DNA of 64,000 nt, taken from Mya arenaria (lineage: Eukaryota > Mollusca > Bivalvia > Myida > Myidae). Every line of letters begins with the position of its first letter. The stretch's first letter is position 1. The position numbers were made by a program, and so were the translations under genes. The notes beneath the pieces were generated by a model that was not told the origin of the DNA, searched no databases, and worked only from the letters and a program-made list of their open reading frames with translations. The DNA lies in assembly GCF_026914265.1 (NCBI RefSeq), contig NC_069131.1, positions 5,526,501 to 5,590,500 of the forward strand, written 5' to 3'. Below are positions 13,300 to 24,065 of this stretch, piece by piece.

Positions 13300-16200
13300 T
13301 TGTTTATTTCAGTGTGTGTATGGTTTATCTTGTTCAATGTCAGTTGGAGTTTGAGTGTGTATGGTTTAGTTTGTTCAATGTCAGTTGGAGTTTCAGTGTG
13401 TATAGTTTAGTTTGTTCAATGTCAGTTGGAGTTTCAGTGTGTATGGTTTAGCTTGTTCAATGTCAGTTGGAGTTTCAGTGTGTGTATGGTTTAGCTTGTT
13501 CAATGTCAGTTGGAGTTTCAGTGTGTGTATGCCTTAGCTTGTTCAATGTCAGTTGGAATTTTTAGTGTGTATGGTTCAGCTTGTTCAATGTCAGTTGGAC
13601 TTTCAGTGTGTGTATGGTTTAGTTTGTTCAATGTCAGTTGAAGTTTCAGTGTGTGTATGGTTTAGCTTGTTCAATGTCAGTTGGAGTTTCAGTGTGTGTA
13701 TGGTTTAGCTTGTTCAATGTCAGTTGGAGTTTCAGTGTGTGTATGCCTTAGCTTGTTCAATGTCAGTTGGAATTTTTAGTGTGTATGGTTCAGCTTGTTC
13801 AATGTCAGTTGGAGTTTCAGTGTGTGTATGGTTTAGTTTGTTCAATGTCAGTTGGAGTTTCAGTGTGTGTATGGTTTAGTTTGTTTAATGTCAGTTCGAG
13901 TTTCAGTGTGTGTATGCTTTAGTTTGTTCAATGTCAGTTGGAGTTTCAGTGTGTATGGTTTAGCTTGTTTAATGTCAGTTGGAGTTTCAGTGTGTGTATG
14001 GTTTAGCTTGTTTAATGTCAGTTGGACTTTCAGTGTGTGTATGGTTTAGCTTGTTCAATGTCAGTTAAAGTTTCAGTGTGTGTATGGTTTAGCTTGTTTA
14101 ATGTCAGTTGGAGTTTCAGTGTGTGTATGGTTTAGTTTGTTCAATGTCAGTTGGAGTTTCAGTGTGTGTATGGCTTATCTTGTTTAATGTCAGTTGGAGT
14201 TTCAGTGTGTGTATGGCTTAGCTTGTTCAATGTCAGTTGGAGTTTCAGTGTGTGTATGGTTTAGCTTGTTTATTGTCAGTTGGAGTTTCAGTATGTGTAT
14301 GGTTTAGCTTGTTTAATGTCAGTTGGAGTTTCAGTGTGTGTATGGGTTAGCTTGTTCAGTGTCAGTTGGACTTTCAGTGTGTGTATAGTTAAGCTTGATC
14401 AGTGTCAGTTTGTTTATTTCAGTGTGTGTATGGTTAATTTGTTCAATGTCAGTTGGAGTTTCAGTGTGTGTATGGTTTAGCTTGTTCAATGTCAGTTGGA
14501 GTTTCAGTGTGTATGGTTTAGTTTGTTCATTGTCAGTTGGAGTTTCAGTGTGTATGGTTCAGCTTGTTTAACGTCAGTTGGAGTTTCAGTGTGTGTATGG
14601 CTTAGCTTGTTCAATATCAGTTGGAGTTTCAGTGTGTGTATGGTTAGTTTGTTTAATGTCAGTTGGAGTTTCATTGTGTGTATGGTCTAGTTTGTTCAAT
14701 GTCAGTTGGAGTTTCAGTGTGTATGGGTTTGCTTGTTTAATGTCAGATGGAGTTTCAGTGTGTGTATGGTTTAGCTTGTTTAATGTCAGTTGGACTTTCA
14801 GTGTGTGTATGGTTTAGTTTGTTCAATGTCAGTTGAAGTTTCAGTGTGTGTATGGTTAAGCTTGTTTAATGTCAGTTAGAGTTTCAGTGTGTGTATGGCT
14901 TAGCTTGTTTAATGTCAGTTGGAGTTTCAGTGTGTGTATGGCTTAACTTGTTCAATGTCAGTTGGAGTTTCAGTGTGTGTATGGTTTAGCTTGTTTATTG
15001 TCAGTTGGAGTTACAGTGTGTGTTTGGGTTAGCTTGTTCAGTGTCAGTTGGACTTTCAGTGTGTGTATGGTTTAGCTTGATCAGTGTCAGTTTGTTTATT
15101 TCAGTGTGTGTATGGTTTAGTTTGTTCAATTTCAGTTGGAGTTTCAGTGTGTGTATTGGTTTAGCTTGTTCAATGTCAGTTGGAGTTTCAGTGTGTGTAT
15201 GGTTTAGTTTGTTCAATGTCAGTTGGAGTTTATGTGTGTATGGTTTAGCTTGTTCAATGTCAGTTGGAGTTTCAGTATGTGTATGGTTTAGTTTGTTCAA
15301 TGTCAGTTGGAGTTTCAATGTGTATGGCTTAGCTTGTTCAATGTCAGTTGGAGTTTCAGTGTGTCAATGGTTTAGCTTGTTCAATGTCAGTTGGAGTTTT
15401 AGTGTGTATGGATAGCCTGTTTAATGTTAGTTGGAGTGTCAGTGTGTTAATGGTTTAGCTTGTTCAATGTCAGTTGGAGTTTCAATGTGTGTGTATGGTT
15501 TAGCTTGTTTAATGTCAGTTGGAGTTTCAGTGTGGGTATGCTTTAGCTTGTCTAATGTCAGTTGGTGTGTCAGTGTGTGTATGGCTTATCTTGTTTAATG
15601 TCAGTATGAGTTTCAGTGTGTGTATGGCTTAGCTTGTTCAATGTCAGTTGGAGTTTTAGTGTGTGTATGGTCTAGCTTGTTCAATGTCAGTTGGAGTTTC
15701 AGTGTGTGTATGGTTAAGCTTGTTTAATGTCAGTTGGAGTTTCAGTGTGTGTATGGTTTAGCTTGTTCAATGTCAGTTGGAGTTTCAGTGTGTGTATGGT
15801 TTAGCTTGTTCAATGTCAGTTGGAGTTTCAGTGTGTGTATGGCTTAGTTTGTTTAATGTCAGTTGGAGTTTCAGTTGGTGTATGGTTTAGCTTGTTAAAT
15901 GTCAGTTGGAGTTTCAGTGTGTGTATGGTTTAACTTGTTCAATGTCAGTTGGAGTTTCAGTGTGTGTATGGTTTAGCTTGTTCAATGTCAGTTGGAGTTT
16001 CAGTGTGTGTATTGTTCAGCTTGTTTAATGTCAGTTGGAGTTTCAGTGTGTGTATGGCTTAGCTTGTTCAATATCAGTTGGAGTTTCAGTGTGTGTATGG
16101 TTTAGCTTGTTCAATGTCTGTTGGAGTTTCAGTGTGTGTATGGTTTAGTTTGTTCAATGTCAGTTGGAGTTTCAGTGTGTATGATTTAGCCTGTTTCATG

Positions 16201-17300
16201 TCAGTTGGAGTTTCAGTGTGTGTATGGCTTAGCTTGTTCAATGTCAGTTGGAGTTTCAGTGTGTGTGTATGGTTTAGCTTGTTTAATGTCAGTTGAAGTT
16301 TCAGTGTGTGTATGGTTTAGTTTGTTCAATGCCAGTTGGAGATTCAGTGTGTGTATGGTTTAGCTTGTTTAATGTCAGTTGGAGTTTCAGTGTGTGTATG
16401 GTTTAGCTTGTTTAATGTCAGTTGAAGTTTCAGTGTGTGTATGGTTTAGTTTGTTCAATGCCAGTTGGAGTTTCAGTGTGTGTATGGTTTAGCTTGTTTA
16501 ATGTCAGTTGGAGTTTCATTGTGTGTATGGTTTAGTTTGTTCAATGTCAGTTGGAGTTTCAGTGTGTGTATGGTTTAGTTTGTTTAATGTCAGTTGGAGT
16601 TTCAGTGTGTGTATGGTTTAGCTTGTTTAATGTCATTTGGAGTTTCAGTTTGGGTATGGCTTAGCTTGTTTAATGTCATTTGGAGTTTCAGTGTGTGTAT
16701 GGCTTAGCTTGTTCAATGTCAGTTGGAGTTTCAGTGTGTGTATGGTTTAGCTTGTTCAATGTCAGTTGGAGTTTCAGTGTGTGTATGGTTTAGTTTGTTC
16801 AATGTCAGTTGGAGTTTCAGTGTGTGTATGGTTTAGTTTGTTCAATGTCAGTTGGAGTTTCAGTGTGTATGGTTTTGTTTGTTCAATGTCAGTTGGAGTT
16901 TCAGTGTGTGTATGGTTTAGTTTGTTCAATGTCAGTTGGAGTTGCAGTGTGTGTATGGTTTAGCTTGTTCAATGTCAGTTGGAATTTCAGTGTGTATGGT
17001 TTAGCTTGTTCAATGTCAGTTGGAGATTCAGTGTGTGTATGGTTTAGTTTGTTTAATGTCAGTTGGAGTTTCAGTGTGTGTAAGGTTTAGTTTGTTCAAT
17101 GTCAGTTGGAGTTTCAGTGTGTGTATGGTTTAGCTTGTTCAATGTCAGTTGAACTTTCAGTGTGTGTATGGTTTAGTTGTTCAATGTCAGTTGAACTTTC
17201 AGTGTGTGTATTGTTTAGCTTGTTTAATGTCAGTTGGAGTTTGAGTGTGTGTATGGCTTAGCTTGTTCAATGTCAGTTGGAGTTTCAGTGTGTGTATGAA
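13300..17300. repeat. 43-bp minisatellite, ~4 kb, about 90 units
   Basis: The unit is gtttcagtgtgtgtatggtt followed by tagcttgttcaatgtcagttgga. Frequent variants lack one TG pair (41 bp) or swap c/t in gttcaatg. The plus strand is strongly G/T-rich. Because 43 is not divisible by three, the short ORFs read through it simply cycle frames. The array stops abruptly at ~17,300, beside a relic receptor exon. Confidence 0.96.
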
Positions 17301-17397
17301 CAAGCTTAAATAAACTTAAAAAAGACACACTGATTTTCAAAATTCCACGAACAATATTTTTTGATTCTTTGTCACGTTTACGTTAGGTTTGGAGCGT

Positions 17398-17523
17398 TTA
17401 TAATAAAGAAAACTTCTCCAAGGAATCCCCTTTCTCTTCAATACGAGGACAACCACGACTAGCGCTACGACAGCACACGGGCCAAGCACACCGCCAACCG
17501 CTCCACCGATCACAGAACCAGCT
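17398..17523 (-). pseudogene. Relic transmembrane exon of a receptor paralogue
   Basis: The minus strand reads GSVIGGAVGGVLG, a hydrophobic stretch and VLKRKG. It is nearly identical to the transmembrane exon at 23,905-24,040. The donor position corresponding to ATTTG|GTAAAC is ATTCCTTGGAGAAG here, so the splice site is lost, and the exon's 5' part is also gone. No EGF or tail exon lies in phase nearby. It is probably a remnant left after unequal exchange, with the 43-bp array occupying its downstream side. Confidence 0.7.
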
Positions 17524-19195
17524 GATGACAGGATGAAAAACGGGTTTTAAAAGTAGTAGTTGACTATGAAGCAATGTTGTTATAACTATTAGTTGTCCAA
17601 CGCTCACTTCGAAAGTATCCAAGTAAAACAGCATACAAGTTTTAAGTGTTTTATTTGATTGTGATAATAATGAATAACAGTGGTAACAATTCCTTTTCAC
17701 TAGTTTAAAATGTTCATATATTTTGTAAATTTGATAGGAAATCCTAACAGAGGTGTATCCTCGACGCTTGTCAAAACCAGAATATGTTTTATCAGTATCT
17801 TTTGGTCAGTATCTACCACGTGACTGTCACAAGGCTATTAATAAGTTAATATTACATAACTTTTTTCCATGCTGGACCGCCGCATTTAGAAATAAGACGT
17901 TTTAACAACAAAATGCGCTTAGGGCGATATGCATTAAAGATAAATATCTAAAGCATATACTTGTAACGTGGTGGATTCGTAACGAACAAAAGAACATTGT
18001 AAAATTAATATGCAATGTACATTTGAATATTGCAATATATATATATATATATTCTTATAAAATAAAATTCAGTGACTAAAATGCTACAAGTAAATTATTG
18101 CAAATAATTGGCGTTGTAGCACAGACGACAAAGTATTTTGTTTGTTTAGATGGTTCTTTTAATCAATGTTATGAAACAAAGTAGAAACAAAAAAAATATA
18201 ATTCAACATATCTCGATATTTAAATGTTTCGATTGAAAAACTGTTTGAACAATTTTTTGTACTTGTCTTTTTACACACATAATGTTTATATCGGAACGTT
18301 TGTTATTGTTTTAATGGGAAGTGTGTAGTGCGCATGCGGATATCTTACATATGTATCATAAGTAAGTCGCCGAAATTACTACACCGTTGATTCATATGGG
18401 GCATTCATGCAAAAGTAAACATAACTTTATTTGAAAAGAGGGAGTACCAGACAGTGTAAATATCATAGTTTAAAGATTGTCTGAATTAAGCTGGGACAAA
18501 TTTGCTTAATACAAATCATTTTTTTTTTAATTTAAAACATTTTCTATACAAACATATACATTTTTTTTTAAATTGGTTAATCTTATTTGAATTCTGGATT
18601 GTATACGAACCCATTCTAAAAGCCATAGTGTTCAAAAACTATTATTTGATTATAATAGTACAATTTCTATGTTTCACAGATACTCGTCATCTATCTTTAG
18701 ATATAAGTTCCGAATCTGAAAAGCTAATTCAGGGTGTAATTGACGTTACCGGAACTAATATATACAGGATTTTTTTTTATAGAAATGCACATATATTAGA
18801 TGATAGATGATTAGATGCGTTTGAATAAAACAATATTATATAATTAAGTTAACACATACTACCTTGTATATTAGAAAATATAGTAGAGGAATGGCTTATG
18901 TTTTAATCATCTTCAAAGTTTGATTTTCTTTTCTAATAAAATGTTCAACTCTCTCCAAAAGCTTAACCGCAAACAGTGTTTTAATAAGCAATAAAATGTA
19001 TTTGTTAAAAATCATAGTAGCTTTTATCATTTTATTATTCATCTGATGAAAGTGTTTAACTTGTTTACGTTTGGAGTGGTTACCTATCCATTTCGTGTTG
19101 TATACTTACAATTTAAATGGAATATTATGTTGGTCGGCTGAACTTACTCATTGTATAACTCCTTTTTGATTCATACAATCCATATCACAAGGGTA
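17524..19195. other. Intergenic sequence without recognised features
   Basis: AT-rich sequence with a short TA run near 18,037. A 102-codon plus-strand ORF at 18,502-18,810 has a low-complexity Phe/Leu-rich start and no recognisable domain, so it is not called. Confidence 0.4.
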
Positions 19196-20452
19196 TGGAA
19201 GCGTCCAGGTGCCAAAGTGAAAAATATTTTCCAGTATACTATCTCCTAATTAGGAGATACTAACTCATAATTATGACTTACTAAGTCCTAATTATGAGAT
19301 ACTATCTCATAATTAGGAGATACTATCTCCTAATTAGGACTTAGTAAGTCCTAATTAGGAGATACTAACTCATAATTATGACTTACTAAGTCCTAATTAC
19401 GAGATACTATCTCATAATTAGGAGATACTATCTCCTAATTACGACTTATTAAGTCCTAATTAGGAGATACTAACTTATAATTATGACTTACTAAGTCCTA
19501 ATTAGGAGATACTATCTCATAATTAGGAGATACTAACTCATAATTATGACTTACAAACTGCTAATTAGGAGATACTAACTCATAATTAGGACTTACTTTC
19601 TCCTAATTAGGAGATACTAACTCATAATTAGGACTTACTAAGTGCAAATTACGAGATACTAACTCGCGATTATTACAGTTTTGGAAGAAAACGCATGTAT
19701 ACATACTTTGAAATAAGAAACCATTTTAGGCTGCTAGGCCGCCAGGCCGCTAACTTCACGCCGCTAGGCCGCTTAAGTGCTCGATCGACTTTTTAAAAAA
19801 AAGAGTTTATAATTGCTTAAGAGTGATAATTTGGGCATAAAAACAGAATATACATATACAAAAATAGAAGGAGAGGCATGTTCACATGGTTTGAAAAGCT
19901 GACTGCTTGTTTGATTTTTTTTAAATGTTGATAATCGCCTCAGAGTGATAGTGTGTGCTCAGTTAACTCAGTTAATATTTCTTTGTTTTTTAAGAAAATA
20001 GGATAGCATTTTGGGCCGCCAGGCCGCTAGGCCGCTAACTTCACGCCGCTAGGCCGCTAGGACGCGAGGACGCTAACTTCACGCCGCTGAGCCGGTGGGC
20101 CGCTAGGCCGCTAACTTCACGTACATACTTTCAACGTCATTTCAAACTAAAAATAGGGTAATCATGGACTTCTTTTTTTCATTGATTGTGTTTCTATGCA
20201 CTAGTCATTTGAACACTCCAAGGTTTTTTTATTAACTGCCATTTTGGCTCAACTTGGCTGCCAACTTGTCCAATATTTTCTTAAAAAATGACAGTAATAT
20301 GCAAAGCCCTAATTTGAATCATCACCATTATCAACAACATCATCACAACCAACATCATCATCACCACAATCATAACCACTACCACCATTATGATCTCCAC
20401 AACCATCCCCACAACCATCATCATCATTATCATCATCATCACCACCACCACC

Positions 20453-20507
<55 letters not shown>

Positions 20508-20945
20508 ACGTCATCACCATCGTTTTTGTCATAATTATGAGATAGTATCTCGTAATTAGGACTTAGTAAGTCATAATTAGGTGATAGTATCTCCTAATTA
20601 TGAGATAGTATCTCATAATTATGAGATAGTATCTCGTAATTAGGACTTGGTAAGTCATAATTATGAGTTAGTAACTCCTAATTAGGACTTTATAAGTCGT
20701 AATTAGGAGATAGTATCTCCTAATTATGAGATAGTATCTCGTAATTAGGACTTAGTAAGTCATAATTATGAGTTAGTATCTCCTAATAAGGACTTAATAA
20801 GTCGTAATTAGGAGATAGTATCTCCTAATTATGAGATAGTATCTCGTAATTAGGACTTAGTAAGTCATAATTATGAGTTAGTATCTCCTAATTAGGAGAT
20901 AGTATACTGGAAAATATTTTTCACTTTGGCACCTGGACGCTTCCA
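19196..20945. mobile_element. Foldback element with TA target duplication
   Basis: The left end TGGAAGCGTCCAGGTGCCAA continues through an identical ~50-bp terminus and is mirrored exactly at 20,896-20,945. Both ends abut TA. The arms (19,240-19,680 and 20,530-20,925) consist of short palindromic units such as agatactatctcctaattag that pair across the element. The centre holds two clusters of a gccgctaggccgctaacttc motif and a (CAT)n tract. No transposase is present. It fits a large non-autonomous foldback/MITE of a TA-targeting family; family membership is inferred. Confidence 0.88.
20318..20516. repeat. CAT/CAC trinucleotide tract inside the foldback element
   Basis: Imperfect (CAT)n and (CAC)n repeats. 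They yield a His-rich reading on the plus strand and a Met/Val reading on the minus strand, neither of which is a credible protein. Confidence 0.95.
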
Positions 20946-21498
20946 TACAAGGGAATATTGATGTATTAAAAATAAATAACAACAAATATTCAGCTTTTTA
21001 TTTAGTACAACACTCATTCAAAGCATTGTTACCACAAAGAATTTGTCATTTATAGAAAAAAGCGATAAAAGCAGCAGTTTATGGATATTCAGATTTTATA
21101 TTACTTATTATTATTCCCATGTGCAGAATCAGTCCTTGGCATATTCGAAACTGTGTTCGAAATTATGAACACGATAGAAACGTATCTCATCTCTTCAATA
21201 TATACACATTTGTTCATATTCCAATTTAGGAATAAACCCATCAACATGTTGCAGAAGTTCGTAAAGATTATATTATGTTTACACAGGCAGGAGCTTGTTT
21301 ATGAATATAACTCATCTGTGGACGAAGTAACAGATAAAGCTGTACTGATAGAAGCATAACTTCAGGTAAATGAATCCAATTACGAAACGTTCATATGATA
21401 TACAAACGAAGCAATTTGTTTGATTTTAAAGTGACGACAACATAAGCGGTCAAGATAGTTAAGTATTATTTTTCAAAGGCACATTATATAGCTCCGCC

Positions 21499-22975
21499 CT
21501 AATTGGAGTATGTTTTAAACAAACGGACGAACTCCAGAACACAATCATGGCAGAAGTCGAACTGTGCCTACAAATAGAGAACATCAAAACACTTAGGTTG
21601 CACGCGATACACTTTTACGAGTCACCGTTCTTTGCAATGTTACTTGAAGGTATGGAGGTTATCATCGCTACTCTCTGTAAGACCAAACACTATTTTATCC
21701 TGTTAAAAACATAAATTTTTGAGTGTATGCAAATCCTTTTAAGGAATGTACATATATTGGATTTATTTATTTGGAATATAGGTATAATGTGCAATTGTAT
21801 TAAGCACACATACATGTATATGCGATTTTAAAATCTTAACCAATTAAAATGGCTAGATTACCTGATTGGGCACGGTGTTGGGTCTCCTGGCCTTGACCTT
21901 TCTTACGGCATTTACCACACTGACCTCGTGCTCGACTACCATCTTCTCCATTAGGAATGCCATAACACAGAACAGCCCGCTCTTACTCCCCCCATCCCTG
22001 AACAATATATTATATTAGATTGATTAAAGTGAATGTAAGTTCAAATGAAATGTTGTCCCAATGAAACCATATTTGGTCTAAAGTCCTGCACTCGAGATAT
22101 GTAAAAATAAAATCCAACGACAATGAATGGATGAAAAAACTTGAATTTACTACCTGCAGTGGACAAGTATAGGCCCATTGGACGATGCCATTTAGACATC
22201 TCTCAGAAATGCAACATAATTAGCAGGGCTGCATGGAACATTTCCAGTCTGGTTCCAGTCTGTAAACTCAAAGTGTCGCAGTGTGCTTTTGCCACCTTCA
22301 TTCTGTAACGTAAACCAAAGTTACAGTCATATATAGACGTCTACTTTCATTAATATCATGAAAACCCCTGGAACAAAACTTAAACGAAATCAATAAATGA
22401 CGTTATATTTTTTAATGAAAGCAAAGCAAGTATTAAAATAACTCTCTGTTCTTTATTGACTCCTTATACATTTTAACGTCCAAACTACCTTCTTGTTTTT
22501 AAAAAGGTCATCTTCTTTCAAATGATGTAAATGCAGCTATTTTTATAGGATATTAAACTAACCTGTGTGCTTCCCATGAACTCAATAGTTAGCCCTTTCT
22601 GGATACTATACTCGTTTGCGACCTTATCCCTACCACATGAAACAGACAGTTGACTTTTCTTGAGCACTTGATTGTCCGCTGGATAATATCCACCTATATC
22701 CTGGTGAAATTAATGTTGTTTTCAATGAAATTTCGTAAATAAGGAAGATGTATTTAATAAGACTTTCAGGATATCTTCTACGGTGGGAGATAAATGATAA
22801 TTATCATGTTCTTCTGTCTGGGTATAAAATTTTAATTTGCAGGCGTTTTCAGGCGAAACGAAAATACATTGTCGCCCAGTCTCCGATGCCAAATACTGTA
22901 CAGGACTTCCTTACTTTGGCATACCAAGAAAATTGCTCCTGTATTGTCAGCTTTGAGCAAAGTGATGGCAAAAAG
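21499..22975 (-). pseudogene. Broken receptor-type protein tyrosine phosphatase D2 domain
   Basis: Minus-strand exons at 22563-22700, 22154-22302, 21862-21997 and 21499-21567 join in phase. They spell a PTP domain: GGYYPADNQV, HFEFTDW, GPILVHC, DGGSKSG, then FDFCHDCVLEFV before a TAG stop. The preceding exon, which encodes KYIVAQSPMPNTVQDF, is present at 22843-22975 with good splice sites but on the plus strand, so it is inverted. Exon 22154-22302 carries an in-frame TAA after FLRDV. The CX5R site reads HCRDGGSK, lacking the catalytic Arg, as in inactive D2 domains. The first phosphatase domain and ectodomain are absent. It is called a pseudogene because of the inversion and the nonsense codon. 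Confidence 0.8.
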
Positions 22976-23364
22976 GTACGATAAAGAAAACTGATAGTCC
23001 TTGCCTCATCGTCAAAAGTATGTAATGAGTCGACTCGATGAAATAACATGATATGAACAGTACTCTCTTGCTGACAAATATTTTCAAAACTATTTATACC
23101 CTTTCTGCCAAATAAAACTTTTTGAGAGATGAAGTCGTAAAATGAGCACCTTTATATTACAGGTGTATCTGAAAACGTAATATTAAATGATAATCTGGCA
23201 TTTGAATGCACGGTTTGAAATGAACAAGGAAACTCAACTAAAATAACATCTAGCACTGCTTTTCATAAAATAAGGAAAACGATGTCGTCATTCTTATACT
23301 TATTATGATATTTTAACTGAACACTGTAAGGTATTACAAAAATACAAGGACAAAAAGGGCATAC
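22976..23364. other. Spacer between phosphatase relic and gene B ITAM exon
   Basis: No homologue of the gene C final exon was found here, although the ITAM exon at 23,365-23,457 needs one. The terminal exon of that cassette is therefore missing or unrecognised. Confidence 0.4.
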
Positions 23365-24040
23365 CCGTGTATGACACTGCCAATGTTGTGTATGGTTTAT
23401 CTTGGCTTTTTGGAGAAATATCTTCATATATATATATAGGTCTTCCTGCTCTCCTTCCTGTATACAAAATAAACATACATGCATTAGCATATCAAATAAA
23501 GAGGCTTTCCGGATTAGAGCCTTTATTTGATTATATTTAAGAACGTTAAAATACATGGAAGGGTATTAGATCAGCGCAACACTTCTTATTACCCAATCAG
23601 CTTATGACAAAAACAGTCGGCGTCAAGATAACTTTTGTTTAAATAAATAGTATGTATTAGTATGTATTAGTATGATGTTAATATATCAGTATATTACAAG
23701 TATACAGAAAAGGATTGTTATAAAGTATTGTAGATTTCACTAGCCTAGAACCAGAGCATTGTTGACAAATTCGGCCGCTATGAAGGAATGTCTTTATAGT
23801 ATAAAAAACAAATGTCGTATAAGACTCGAGTAGTGCAGTGTAATAAGTGGTTGACTCTAGTATTAGAGTTGCCGATAGTGCGTTAATAATAAAGACAAGT
23901 TTACCAAATAATCCCCTTTCTCTTCAATACCAGGGCAACCACCACTAGCGCTACGACAGCACACACGCCAAGCACACCACCAACCGCTCCACCGATCACA
24001 GAACCAGAGTTAGTTTCTTCAGTTTGTTGGTTACGGCCTT
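23365..24040 (-). CDS. Alternative transmembrane + ITAM tail cassette of gene B (partial)
   Basis: Exon 23905-24040 encodes EGRNQQTEE, a membrane segment and VLKRKG. It enters in phase 1 and leaves in phase 2, exactly like the 24686-24815 exon, so it can replace it after the EGF exon. The next exon, 23365-23457, encodes YEDISPKSQDKPYTTL, a YxxI-x8-YxxL ITAM-type motif. A (TA) expansion adds 10 bases relative to the gene C homologue and would frameshift the exon. Using an AG four bases further in (exon start 23453) restores the frame. No terminal exon was found. It is either a second tail for gene B or the stump of a neighbouring paralogue. Confidence 0.65.
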
Positions 24041-24065
24041 CTAAAACCCATGATGAAATACTCAT

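Noticed and set aside
13852-17090. Many 60-136 codon ORFs across 13.8-17.1 kb
   Set aside because: All derive from the 43-bp repeat, which cycles through frames; no start context, domain or codon signal.
20254-20559. His-rich ORF of 101 codons and an opposite Met/Val-rich ORF
   Set aside because: They are read-through of a CAT/CAC trinucleotide tract inside a foldback element; both strands are open for the same trivial reason.
22748-22984. Independent plus-strand gene around the PTP-like exon
   Set aside because: Only the exon 22,843-22,975 matches a PTP domain; no plus-strand partner exons exist, whereas the minus strand supplies the continuing exons, so an inversion is the simpler reading.
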